From Desulfocicer sp963675955 (GTDB taxonomy: Bacteria; Desulfobacterota; Desulfobacteria; Desulfobacterales; Desulfobacteraceae): a DNA stretch of 64,000 nt. The DNA is taken from assembly GCA_963675955.2 (NCBI GenBank), contig CAXXVR010000009.1:372001-436000 (forward strand). The letters run 5' to 3'. The first letter of the stretch is position 1. Every line of letters begins with the position of its first letter. Of the stretch, positions 24,820 to 33,909 are shown piece after piece. The position numbers and the translations under genes are program-made. Below the pieces are notes generated by a model. It was not told the DNA's origin. It did no database searches and saw only the letters and a list, made by a program, of their open reading frames with translations.

Positions 24820-25969
24820 AGTATGTGTGTTCACTTCAACCCGTGCCGATTATGGGCTTCTCAGAAATTTGATCAAAGAGATTGATGAATGCCCGGAGTT
24901 AAATTTCCAATTGCTTGTCAGTGGTACTCATTTGGTGGCAGATCAGGGGATGACCATTAATGAAATCCAGACAGATGGTTACACATTGGATCAATGTGTT
25001 GATATCGATCTTTCAGATGACTCGCCGGAAGGTATCTGTTCTTCCATGGGTTTGGCTGTTTCCAACTATGGAGAATCATTGATGGCCCTTAAGCCAGACA
25101 TCCTGCTGATTCTTGGTGACCGCTTTGAATCTTTTTGTTGTGCTGCGGCTGCCAATGTGTGCCGGATTCCCATTGGTCATATCCATGGTGGCGAAACCAC
25201 AGAAGGTGCAATTGATGAAGCATTTCGTCACTCCATAACAAAAATGGCTCATTTACATTTTCCCTGTTGTGAAATATACCGCCGAAGAATTATTCAGTTG
25301 GGAGAATCACCTGAAAGAGTATTTAATGTAGGTGCCCTTGGTGTGGAAAATATAAAGAATATGACGCTAATGGAGAAAGCCGACCTGGAACAATCCATTA
25401 AATTTAAACTGGATCGGCCTTTTTTTCTTGTAACGTTTCATCCAGTCACCCTGGAACGAGCTACTGCTGGAAAACAATTTTCTGAATTGCTGGCAGTATT
25501 GGATCAATTTCCAGAACATAAATGCATTTTCACCCAGGCAAATGCTGACACAGATGGTAAGGTCATCAATAAAATGATTTATAAATATATTGAGAAACAT
25601 CCTGATCGTTGTATGGCCACTCCATCCCTGGGATATTTACGATATCTTTCTGCCATGAAGTTATGCGCTGCAGTAGTCGGAAACAGCTCCAGCGGAATTC
25701 TTGAAGCACCAACGTTTAAAGTTCCTACTATAAACATTGGTGACAGGCAGAAAGGCAGAATAAGGATGGAAAGTATTGTTGATTGCAATCCAACCAAGGA
25801 ATCCATTGGTGGGGCTATTGAAAAGGCTCTTGATTCAGGATTCCTGAAGGGGTTAAAAGAAATGAAAAATGTTTATGAAAAATCAGGGACTGCAACACAA
25901 ATTATCAATATACTCAAGTCTGTAAAGTTGACGTCACTTATCAAAAAAGAATTTTATGACATTCACTGA
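24812..25969 (+). CDS. legG: Hydrolysing NDP-GlcNAc 2-epimerase, LegG/NeuC family
   Basis: GT-B-fold epimerase that releases the free 2,4-diacetamido hexose used by LegI. The 385-residue protein has the N-terminal TSTRADYGLLRNL signature, GDRFE, HIHGGETTEGAIDEAFRHSITKMAHLHF and the FHPVTLE and GNSSSGILEAP motifs characteristic of NeuC. A TTG at 24809 is three bases upstream. The ATG at 24812 is preferred. Confidence 0.9.
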   Translation: MRKVCVFTSTRADYGLLRNLIKEIDECPELNFQLLVSGTHLVADQGMTINEIQTDGYTLDQCVDIDLSDDSPEGICSSMGLAVSNYGESLMALKPDILLILGDRFESFCCAAAANVCRIPIGHIHGGETTEGAIDEAFRHSITKMAHLHFPCCEIYRRRIIQLGESPERVFNVGALGVENIKNMTLMEKADLEQSIKFKLDRPFFLVTFHPVTLERATAGKQFSELLAVLDQFPEHKCIFTQANADTDGKVINKMIYKYIEKHPDRCMATPSLGYLRYLSAMKLCAAVVGNSSSGILEAPTFKVPTINIGDRQKGRIRMESIVDCNPTKESIGGAIEKALDSGFLKGLKEMKNVYEKSGTATQIINILKSVKLTSLIKKEFYDIH

Positions 25970-26016
25970 TTTTATTTAAAATTTCCTTTTCAAGTTCATG
26001 ACAAGAGACTAACCGT

Positions 26017-27081
26017 ATGAAAAATTGGCAGTCAGCCCTTATTCCTTCAAATAGTTCTTTTAGAAAAGCAATCGAAATCATTGATGCTTCGACCCTTCAA
26101 GTCGGGCTGATTGTTGACGAGCAGAAAAGATTGCTTGGAATGCTCACCGATGGAACCATTCGCCGGGCCATTCTTGATGGCGTTCCCATGAAAGAGGATG
26201 TGAATAAAATCATGTTTACTGATTTCACCCATGCCTCAATTCATGAAAATAAAGAAACCATTCTTGCCATGATGAAGAGATTGGAAATCAGGCACGTTCC
26301 GGTTTTGGACGACAATGGTGTTCTTCATGATCTCAAGGTTCTTATTGATCTGTTAGGCACGGAAAAGAAAGAAAATATTGTGGTGCTCATGGCCGGTGGT
26401 TTGGGCACAAGGTTGATGCCCTTGACTGCAAAATGCCCAAAGCCCCTTCTCAAGGTGGGAGAAAAGCCAATTCTTGAAACCATACTGATGAGTTTTAAAG
26501 ATCAAGGGTTTTATCGATTCTATCTTTCAGTGAACTATTGCTCTGAAATGATAAAAGATTACTTTGGGGACGGTTCAAAATGGGATGTTGAGATAAAGTA
26601 TTTGCAGGAAGATAAGCCTTTGGGAACTGCCGGGGCACTCAGTCTGCTTAGCGAAAAACCAGACCGTCCTTTTTTTGTCATGAATGGTGATCTTCTCACC
26701 AAGATTGATTTTGAAAAACTTTTAGAATTCCACGTTGAGCACAAGGCCCAAGGGACAATGTGTGTTCGTCAATATGATTATCAGATTCCTTATGGTGTGG
26801 TTAGGTTTGATGGGGTTGATTTGATGGAGTTGGAGGAGAAACCCATTCATAAATTTTTCGTCAATGCAGGGATATATGTACTTTCTCCAGAGAGCCTGGA
26901 ATGTATTACTAAAGAAAATTTTTTTGATATGCCGTCATTGTTTGATATTTTAAAACAAAATAATGGTAAGGCAGCTGTTTTTCCAGTTAGGGAGTATTGG
27001 ATGGATATCGGGCAAATCAAAGATTTTGAACGAGCAAATGGGGAATATACAACATATTTTAACGGAGCCGAAAAAGAATGA
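26017..27081 (+). CDS. CBS-domain sugar-1-phosphate nucleotidyltransferase, PtmE-like
   Basis: 354 residues. The N-terminal 120 residues form a CBS pair (VGLIVDEQKRLLGMLTDGTIRRAI ... RHVPVLDDNG). The rest is a nucleotidyltransferase with VLMAGGLGTRLMPLT, KPLLKVGEKPILE and NGDLLTKIDF. In Campylobacter jejuni the PtmE protein of the legionaminic pathway has this architecture and acts as a glucosamine-1-phosphate guanylyltransferase. By that analogy it would supply the GDP-sugar used by LegB here. The specificity is an inference. Stop overlaps the next start by ATGA. Confidence 0.85.
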   Translation: MKNWQSALIPSNSSFRKAIEIIDASTLQVGLIVDEQKRLLGMLTDGTIRRAILDGVPMKEDVNKIMFTDFTHASIHENKETILAMMKRLEIRHVPVLDDNGVLHDLKVLIDLLGTEKKENIVVLMAGGLGTRLMPLTAKCPKPLLKVGEKPILETILMSFKDQGFYRFYLSVNYCSEMIKDYFGDGSKWDVEIKYLQEDKPLGTAGALSLLSEKPDRPFFVMNGDLLTKIDFEKLLEFHVEHKAQGTMCVRQYDYQIPYGVVRFDGVDLMELEEKPIHKFFVNAGIYVLSPESLECITKENFFDMPSLFDILKQNNGKAAVFPVREYWMDIGQIKDFERANGEYTTYFNGAEKE

Positions 27082-28073
27082 AACTAATAGCAGAAACAGC
27101 TTGGCACCATGATGGAGATTTTGGTTTTATGGTCGATCTTGTTGATCTGCTTGTTAACGAATCAAAGTCAGATATCATAAAATTACACCTGACGTTAGAT
27201 TTTAACGAGTATATGGCCAGCGATCATCCTGGATACGATTTTTTGAAACAAAGACTGTTTTCTCAGAATGAGTGGGAAAAGATCATTCTGAAAATTGTCA
27301 ATTCAGATAAGGAATTGATGTTGCTGTTTAATGACACCTGTTCGATTGATTTTGGCATGAAATTCAATCCGAGTCTGGTGGAAATTCATTCGGTTTGTTT
27401 GAACGACATCCACCTGTTGTCTAAACTGAGGGATCAAAACCTGAATTCCGTCCCAGTTGTATTAGGTGTAGGGGGCTCTACTTTATATGAAATTGAAAAC
27501 GCTATTTCATTTTTGGATACATCCAATATCATTTTAATGCATGGTTTCCAGAATTATCCTACAAAATATGAGGAAATCAACTTCAATAAAATTAAAAAAA
27601 TTATGCAGCTTTATCCAAATTATGAACATGGCTATGCTGACCATACCGCATGGAACGAACCGAACAATATGTTGATATCTACCATGGGGGCCGCATTAGG
27701 TGTGAATTATGTTGAAAAACATGTTACACCAGTTCCGGGCGAAGAAAGAACGGACTGGCAAGCTGCCGTTTCCATTGGTGAATTTAACCGATTAGCAGAT
27801 AATTTGAAAATTGTTGATAGCTGTAATGGTAATGGCGAACTAAGGTTGAATAAAGGGGAAAGAGCATATTGTATTTTTGGTCCCAACAAAAAAGCGGCAT
27901 TCTTAAAGATAAAAAAAAATAAAGGCGATGTATTGCAGGCAGAAGATGTCTTGTTTAAAAGAACGGCAAAGACATCAATTATCTCTCAATTAGATGTAAT
28001 CGACTTGATTGGAAAGAAATCCAAGTGTGAGCTGGAGCAAAATTCAATAATAACAACAGATAGTTGGTACTAA
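27078..28073 (+). CDS. Second, divergent NeuB-family synthase
   Basis: 331 residues. LIAETAWHHDGD, KLHLTLDFNEY, GVGGSTLYEIENAI, GYADHTAWNE and EKHVTPVPGEERTDWQAAVS correspond to the NeuB fold motifs, but several are altered compared with LegI. A SAF domain follows near residue 265. Only about a quarter of positions look alike between the two synthases by eye. It may make a different nonulosonate, or a modified intermediate. It is two bases from the cytidylyltransferase, so both probably serve the same sugar. Confidence 0.8.
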   Translation: MKLIAETAWHHDGDFGFMVDLVDLLVNESKSDIIKLHLTLDFNEYMASDHPGYDFLKQRLFSQNEWEKIILKIVNSDKELMLLFNDTCSIDFGMKFNPSLVEIHSVCLNDIHLLSKLRDQNLNSVPVVLGVGGSTLYEIENAISFLDTSNIILMHGFQNYPTKYEEINFNKIKKIMQLYPNYEHGYADHTAWNEPNNMLISTMGAALGVNYVEKHVTPVPGEERTDWQAAVSIGEFNRLADNLKIVDSCNGNGELRLNKGERAYCIFGPNKKAAFLKIKKNKGDVLQAEDVLFKRTAKTSIISQLDVIDLIGKKSKCELEQNSIITTDSWY

Positions 28074-28074
28074 A

Positions 28075-28914
28075 ATGAAAATAGGCTTTTTTATTACAGC
28101 GAGATTGAAAAGTTCCAGACTCAGGCATAAACTTTTTCTTGATTTGAGCGGAAAATCGATAATTGAAAGGGTAATCCAGAGATGTAAGGCAACATCAGGT
28201 GTTGATGGGGTTGTGCTTTGCACGAGCACAAATCCGCAGGACTCAGCTTTATATGAGTTTGCCCAAAAGGAGAAAATTCAGTTCTATGCCGGATCAGAAG
28301 ATGATGTATTGCAGCGTCTTTTAGATGCAGCTAAATATTATCATTATGATGCATTTCTAAGCATCACCGCTGACAATCCTTTATTCTCTATTTATACTTC
28401 ACAATTATTGGTAGACAGTTTCAAGAAAGAACCATTTGATTTTGGATTTACAAAAGGCTTGCCCATTGGACTCGCTACTTCATTGTTGGAAACCAAAGCA
28501 TTGGATGTTGCGGTATATATGAAAAGACAGAGTGATACAGAAATCTGGGGGCCATTTTTGAATCGGTCAGATTTTTTCAGTATATTTCAATTAATTTTAG
28601 AAAATACGCCATTTGATGAAAATAAAAGGCTCACCGTCGATTATTTTGAAGATTACCTTTTGGTGTGTAAGGTTTACAATTCATTCGAAAAAGACATAAT
28701 TGTAGATATTCACAGCTTGGGTCAGTTTCTTGAAAAGAATAATTACCTTTGGGATATAAATAAGCAGAGATCTCAGAAATGGCCGATTCAAACCGAATTA
28801 GATAAAATCAATCATGATTTTGAAATTGCAAAAAGGGGTGGATGGAAGTTTGCTGAAAAAATATCTAAAAAACTGGAACCTTGTTTAAGAAAAGAGACGA
28901 TTTCTTTTGGATAA
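28075..28914 (+). CDS. SpsF-like cytidylyltransferase
   Basis: 279 residues. IGFFITARLKSSRLRHKLFL and GKSIIERVIQRC are the nucleotide-binding motifs of the SpsF/CMP-sugar transferase family, and SITADNPL fits the metal-binding site. It is the only candidate for activating a nonulosonic acid with CMP in the window. The classical NeuA/LegF motif (IPARGGSKR) is not present. Function as CMP-nonulosonate synthetase is inferred from position. Confidence 0.7.
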   Translation: MKIGFFITARLKSSRLRHKLFLDLSGKSIIERVIQRCKATSGVDGVVLCTSTNPQDSALYEFAQKEKIQFYAGSEDDVLQRLLDAAKYYHYDAFLSITADNPLFSIYTSQLLVDSFKKEPFDFGFTKGLPIGLATSLLETKALDVAVYMKRQSDTEIWGPFLNRSDFFSIFQLILENTPFDENKRLTVDYFEDYLLVCKVYNSFEKDIIVDIHSLGQFLEKNNYLWDINKQRSQKWPIQTELDKINHDFEIAKRGGWKFAEKISKKLEPCLRKETISFG

Positions 28915-29370
28915 AAAACGATTATTGCTGATTCCATGGGTATGCCCAAGCTGAATACTGCTTATGAAGAAACTTGGATCTACCAGCTGATTCATCAAAT
29001 CCCGATTTTGGTTTGTAGATAAATCCAGGCGTGCTTCGACTACTGGAAGACTGATAAGTAAAGGTGGCGGTGGAGAAACACCATGCGGTGCTGATCTTTT
29101 GGAACACTATCTACCCAATGCTGTGATCATGCAGATTGGCATCACAGATTGTGCACCGAGCTCTTTGTTAAAAAGAGTCCATACATAAACCAAAATATAA
29201 AAATATATAACAATATTTATGAGAAGTTGAATAGAAAATTCAACAATGTTACCCTCGTGCAGCCATTTGATCCCAAGCTTGATCTGGAAAATATCGCACT
29301 TGATGAATTTCATGTAAATGCAAGAGGGCATGATATGATATTTAATAATCTCAAGTTATTTTGTAAGTGA
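28907..29370 (+). pseudogene. Degraded SGNH/GDSL hydrolase gene
   Basis: Pieces of one SGNH hydrolase appear in order but in shifting frames: LDKKRLLLI, SMGMPKLNTAYEETWIYQLI, RFWFVDKSRRASTTGRLISK through GADLLEHYLPNAVIMQIGIT, and then IYNNIYEKLNRKFNNVTLVQ with the DEFHVNARGHD catalytic motif near 29300. At least three frame breaks and an internal deletion separate them. Related SGNH genes commonly accompany polysaccharide loci and remove or add O-acyl groups. The last fragment alone (29149-29370) is open but lacks the nucleophile. If sequencing errors caused the shifts, the gene could be intact. Confidence 0.7.
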
Positions 29371-29396
29371 ATCTAACTAATTTTTTGTAGGTAAAT

Positions 29397-30818
29397 ATGG
29401 CCAAACTTATCAAAAATGCCGCCATCTATACAATAGGCAATTTTCTGCCTAAAATGACTGGTTTTTTTTTGTTGCCAGTTTATACCTATTACATGGACCC
29501 CGCTGAGTATGGCATATTAAGCGCTATGACAGCATTAATGGGTGTGCTCAATATTTTGTTGATTCTTTCGATTCCGCGGTCGATCCCTCGCCTCTATTTT
29601 GATTACGAAGAACCTCATTTAAACAAAGTGTTTTTCGGAACTATTTTTATTGGCACTTTTATAATAGCATCTGTTCAACTTTCATTGCTGTTTATTTTTA
29701 ATAAAACAGTTGAATCAATATATAAAGATATTCCATTTTATCCATACTTTAAGTATGCACTATTTACTGCTTACTTCGGAGCTTTCTTTAGTATTGCGAA
29801 TTCATATTATCGACAAAAGGGGGAGGCGGGTCGATTTATTTTTCAAAACCTTATTAATTTTTTTTTTATGACAGGAGGTGCAGTCCTCGCTCTTATCATG
29901 TTTAAAAATGGTGCAGAGAGTATTTTGCTCGGCAAATTTTATGGGAGCTTATTTGTTTTTGGCCTTACGCTGTATCTATCAACTAGGATAGCCGTATTAA
30001 AATTTGATTTCGGTATATTTAAAGCTGCTGTGCTTTTTTCGCTTCCACTCATTCCTGCAAATATTTTTGCTTGGGTATTAAATATGTCGGATAGAATCTT
30101 TGTTGAAAGATATTTTGAATTGTCTCTTGTTGGGTTATATTCGATGGCCTATCAAATAGCACAATTGACAAATCTTTTTGGTACTTCTTTGAGACAGGCC
30201 TATGAACCCTGGTTTTTCAAGCAGGCAAAAAATGGAGCATCATTAAAAGCAAAACAAAATATTAGGATCGGTAATAATGTGATAATCATTGTTCTCCTTT
30301 TTATTGTTTTCTTTATTTCTTTGTTTGCAAAAGATGGGATATATTTGTTTTTAAATGATAGGTATATGACAGCCTATATATATATACCAATCATTGCTAT
30401 GGCCGTTTTTTTAGGGCAGGTTGCAGGATTGCTCAACCTTGGTTTTTATCAGAAAAAAAAAACCGTTTCTTTAATGTGGATAATTTTGGCTTCGTCGATA
30501 ATAAATTTATTGTTTAATTTTCTTTTGATACCAAAATATGGGGCGATGGGAGCTGCATGGTCCACATTGTTATCGTTTGTATTTAATTTACTTTTGCACT
30601 ACTTTGTCGTAAAGCGTTTTTACGACTTAATGATTGAATGGTGTATTATAGGAAAATATTTGGTAATTATGATTGCAAGTGTTGTTTACTTTATTTATTT
30701 TACACCGAATATCAATTTAGTTTTTCTCCTTTTGATCAAAGCCATATTATTTTGTTCCATCGGATTGGTTTTTTACAGTCATAATAAAGATATTTTACTA
30801 TCAATAATTAAAAAATAA
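29397..30818 (+). CDS. wzx: Wzx-type flippase
   Basis: Polytopic inner-membrane protein of the polysaccharide biosynthesis/MOP superfamily that moves lipid-linked repeat units across the membrane. The 473 residues contain about 12 hydrophobic helices and the conserved N-terminus IKNAAIYTIGNFLPKMTGFFLLPVYTYYMDPAEYG. Very AT-rich, like its neighbours to 35.4 kb. It is the only flippase in the window, paired with the polymerase candidate at 32517. Confidence 0.9.
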   Translation: MAKLIKNAAIYTIGNFLPKMTGFFLLPVYTYYMDPAEYGILSAMTALMGVLNILLILSIPRSIPRLYFDYEEPHLNKVFFGTIFIGTFIIASVQLSLLFIFNKTVESIYKDIPFYPYFKYALFTAYFGAFFSIANSYYRQKGEAGRFIFQNLINFFFMTGGAVLALIMFKNGAESILLGKFYGSLFVFGLTLYLSTRIAVLKFDFGIFKAAVLFSLPLIPANIFAWVLNMSDRIFVERYFELSLVGLYSMAYQIAQLTNLFGTSLRQAYEPWFFKQAKNGASLKAKQNIRIGNNVIIIVLLFIVFFISLFAKDGIYLFLNDRYMTAYIYIPIIAMAVFLGQVAGLLNLGFYQKKKTVSLMWIILASSIINLLFNFLLIPKYGAMGAAWSTLLSFVFNLLLHYFVVKRFYDLMIEWCIIGKYLVIMIASVVYFIYFTPNINLVFLLLIKAILFCSIGLVFYSHNKDILLSIIKK

Positions 30819-30831
30819 AGAAACGAGAATA

Positions 30832-31830
30832 ATGACAGATGGTCCAAAGAAATATTTTTATTGTGGAAGCACTCAAGCAGTGCTCTATGCCTTGGCCGAT
30901 GAAGATTATATAATTATTTCGTCGACAATTATCGCTAAAAAATTGTGTCGGATTCTACAGAGAGAACTCATAGACATTAATGTGGATGTTAATATTAAAA
31001 GCCTTATAAAACATCCATTGAAAATAAAGAATGAAATTGATCGCCTCGTTTTAACTCTTAGAGGTAATGAGTTGCACTTCAGCCACTCACAGTTCGCGGT
31101 TTTTTGTTTTATTCTCACCAATGAAGTAAGTAAGACAGACATTTCTGTTTTTTTTCATGATTTCGAATTTTTATATAATGAAAATATTAGTGCAAAACTT
31201 TTTTTTGAAACATTCTTCAAAAATATCAAGTGTTTTATTAAGAAAAAAATTATCGAGCTGTTATATAACATTGACCTTTCTTTTAAAGAGATGAGTGGTA
31301 TGTTTCTGATCGCTATAGATAATGATTTTTTGAATAATCGAAAAGTGAAAATTATAAGGAATGACTTTTATAAGAAAACGCTAAAATTATTTATAAATTT
31401 CCCTAATCTAAAAAAAACATATCGTTATATATATTTAACGCAAAATCTTTTAAATAATAATTTGTTTGAGTCTGAAAGTTTAATTGCACTATTTGAGTAT
31501 TTATCAACAAAAAATATTAATGTAAAATTGCATCCAGGGATGAAGGAAAAAGAAGCTGTTTTTTTCGAAAATAAGATTATATCTAATGAAGATTTACCAG
31601 CAGAATTTTTTTTTAATAGTGTGACACATGCCATTATTTCAGTGCATTCATCGGCGTTAATAACAGCTGCAAAATTCGAACATCTGAAAAGTATTTCTTT
31701 ATTGGGTTTGCTAAAACCATTAGACCCAATCTTTTTTAAGAAGGTAAAAAGAGATTTGGTTGTTAAATCAGCAAACTCTATTTATTTCCCCTCTTCATTC
31801 AAAGAATTAGATAGTTTGTTAAGTGATTAA
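30832..31830 (+). CDS. Putative nonulosonic acid (sialyl-type) transferase
   Basis: 332 residues, not a standard GT1/GT2/GT4 protein. It has features of the bacterial GT-B sialyltransferase families (GT38/GT52/GT80): a short acidic motif in FFHDFEFL (D110-E112), the H234-P235 motif in VKLHPGM and the S273-S274 pair in SVHSSALITAAKF. These three motifs bind CMP-sugar in such enzymes. Position between Wzx and Wzy and just after the CMP-nonulosonate genes supports a role as legionaminyl-type transferase. Sequence similarity is weak by eye, so this remains an inference. Confidence 0.5.
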   Translation: MTDGPKKYFYCGSTQAVLYALADEDYIIISSTIIAKKLCRILQRELIDINVDVNIKSLIKHPLKIKNEIDRLVLTLRGNELHFSHSQFAVFCFILTNEVSKTDISVFFHDFEFLYNENISAKLFFETFFKNIKCFIKKKIIELLYNIDLSFKEMSGMFLIAIDNDFLNNRKVKIIRNDFYKKTLKLFINFPNLKKTYRYIYLTQNLLNNNLFESESLIALFEYLSTKNINVKLHPGMKEKEAVFFENKIISNEDLPAEFFFNSVTHAIISVHSSALITAAKFEHLKSISLLGLLKPLDPIFFKKVKRDLVVKSANSIYFPSSFKELDSLLSD

Positions 31831-31831
31831 A

Positions 31832-32512
31832 ATGAAATTTTATAAATTGATTCCAAGGATATTAAGAAGAGAGCTGTTCAATATAATAGCAAGAACGAGT
31901 CAAGATGTCATTATCAGGATCGGTGCGTCAGGAGGTTATAATAACGTATTTGAGGGTAAAAACCTTATAAACTCTAACTCGGCTATTAAAAACAGTAAAT
32001 TAGGTTTTGCTACCTATATTTCGGGTGATTGTAATTTGCACAATATAAGGATTGGACGATTTTGTTCAATTGGACAAAGAGTTTGTAATGTTTTTTCACT
32101 ACACCCATCTCAGAAATGGGTATCGACACACCCGGCATTTTTTTCAATAAATAAACAGGCAGGATTTACTTTTGTACAAAATAAAAAGTTTGATGAACAA
32201 AAATTCATAGATGAGAGGCGGAAGTTCACTAATATTGTTGGCAATGATGTTTGGATTGGTAATGATGTGAGTTTGATGCCAGGGGTAAAAATTGGAGATG
32301 GAGCGATTATTGGTGCTGGTGCAATCATAACAAAATCTGTTGAGCCTTATGCGATAATTGGCGGTGTTCCTGCTAAACTGATCAGATATAGGTTTGAAAA
32401 AAACGATATTGAATTTTTGTTGAAATTTAGATGGTGGGAAAAAGATTACAAATGGTTGAGAAAGAATGCCGAATATTTTCGGAATATTTCTTCTTTTAAA
32501 GAGTTAGGTTAA
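31832..32512 (+). CDS. CatB-type left-handed beta-helix acyltransferase
   Basis: 226 residues. Hexapeptide repeats (IKNSKLGFATYISGDCNLHNIRIGRFCSIG, then NDVWIGNDVSLMPGVKIGDGAIIGAGAII) and the terminal GGVPAKLIRYRF motif define the xenobiotic acyltransferase family (CatB). A histidine in the FSLHPSQKW segment may be the catalytic one. It probably O-acetylates a sugar of the repeat unit. A GTG at 31823 overlaps the preceding gene. The ATG at 31832 starts the natural sequence MKFYKLIPR. Confidence 0.8.
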   Translation: MKFYKLIPRILRRELFNIIARTSQDVIIRIGASGGYNNVFEGKNLINSNSAIKNSKLGFATYISGDCNLHNIRIGRFCSIGQRVCNVFSLHPSQKWVSTHPAFFSINKQAGFTFVQNKKFDEQKFIDERRKFTNIVGNDVWIGNDVSLMPGVKIGDGAIIGAGAIITKSVEPYAIIGGVPAKLIRYRFEKNDIEFLLKFRWWEKDYKWLRKNAEYFRNISSFKELG

Positions 32513-32516
32513 TAAA

Positions 32517-33788
32517 ATGTTGTCATTTTCTGTTTTTAAAAATGCATTGTTAGAAGTTAAGCATAACAAGCTCGATTATCTTTTCATCTTTTTTCAGTTA
32601 ATTGTATTGTCTGATTTGGTTGTTTGGTTTTTATCGGATTCATTCTTGTTTGTCAATTTGATCATTTCTCTATCTGTTGTGATTCACAAAAATAAATTCA
32701 ATTTAGATGAATGTATATTTTTCTTCTTCATGTTTATTGTTGTGTTTGCGTTAATTCCAATAATTGCATGGGGTTTCGATATAAATTTATATGGTGGTTA
32801 TGTAATACGACTGATTACGGCATTGCTTATTATCCAATACTTCAGAAATGATTTTTTTAAATACTACGAAAATTCACTTTTTATTCTTTCATATATCTCT
32901 TTGTTTTTTTTTATTGTTCAGCAATTTATGCCTCATATTTTCAATATAATAGATTATTTGTCAGGAATTTTGTTGGCTCATGAAAATTATGCAATGGGCA
33001 GACATTATTTTTTGATATATTTTTATCGTCCAGCTTTGTCGTTAAGAAATTCCGGTTTTATGTGGGAACCTGCTGCTTTTGGCGGGGTATTAACCTGGGC
33101 TATCCTTTTTAATTTATATATAAATAGGTTTGAAGTTAACAAGAAGCTAATTGTTTTAACGATAGCTGCAATGACAACTTTTTCGACCGGTTTTTTTGTT
33201 TATTTTGCCCTCATTCTGTTGCTCTTTTTTTTGCAAAAAAGAATAAAAGCTATCAAATATTATTTATTTTTGTTGATTTTTGTTTGTTTTTCTTACAGCC
33301 AGCTTGGCGTGCAAGATAATATCTCAATGATAGAAAATAAAATTCAGAATGAGCGAACTCGTCACATCTATAATGCTCAGAACCTTTCAGTGGATACTGG
33401 TAGTTATTCACGAATAGGGGGATTTATAGTAAATAGCAAATATTTTTTAGAATGGCCATTCGGATATGGTCTTATTAATACGACGAAAGCTTCTAATGAT
33501 TTGCAGTATCTTGGTGTGTCGCCGAACTCTTTAGCAAAGATACTTATTCAGTGGGGGTGTGTTGGTATTGTTTTTATGTTTTTAAGTGTCAAAAAAACAA
33601 TAATGTATTTGAAAAATTATTATTACATTAATGTAAAATTTACTGGAGTTGCAATTTCGATGATAATTCTGTTAGGGCCATTCATAGGCAACCCGTTTTA
33701 TCGTCAACCCTTAACCTTTGCTATATTATTGTTAGGGCTTTTTTTGAGAAATCGTGCTGTGTTTCAGAATCATCATAAATTCGTGTAA
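32517..33788 (+). CDS. wzy: O-antigen/polysaccharide polymerase (Wzy-like)
   Basis: 423 residues with about ten to twelve hydrophobic helices. There is a large loop around residues 255-310 (IENKIQNERTRHIYNAQNLSVDTGSYSRIGGF) where Wzy proteins carry their periplasmic catalytic loop. No closer family match can be read from the sequence, as is usual for Wzy. AT-rich. Assignment rests on topology, the loop and the position next to Wzx. Confidence 0.75.
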   Translation: MLSFSVFKNALLEVKHNKLDYLFIFFQLIVLSDLVVWFLSDSFLFVNLIISLSVVIHKNKFNLDECIFFFFMFIVVFALIPIIAWGFDINLYGGYVIRLITALLIIQYFRNDFFKYYENSLFILSYISLFFFIVQQFMPHIFNIIDYLSGILLAHENYAMGRHYFLIYFYRPALSLRNSGFMWEPAAFGGVLTWAILFNLYINRFEVNKKLIVLTIAAMTTFSTGFFVYFALILLLFFLQKRIKAIKYYLFLLIFVCFSYSQLGVQDNISMIENKIQNERTRHIYNAQNLSVDTGSYSRIGGFIVNSKYFLEWPFGYGLINTTKASNDLQYLGVSPNSLAKILIQWGCVGIVFMFLSVKKTIMYLKNYYYINVKFTGVAISMIILLGPFIGNPFYRQPLTFAILLLGLFLRNRAVFQNHHKFV

Positions 33789-33909
33789 AAAACAATTTAA
33801 AATGCTGGCGACATCTTTTTGCTCATTTGTTCTTTCTCTTTTAAGTAACTCTTCAGAGTTGTTTTTCGATTTGTTGATGGGTCTGTCTCCGGTGGGAGAG
33901 ATATACAAT

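Noticed and set aside
33754..33909. Upstream extension of the GT4 reading frame into wzy
   Set aside because: The internal ATG at 33910 has a good ribosome site and the family N-terminus. The extension is hydrophobic and overlaps wzy in another frame.
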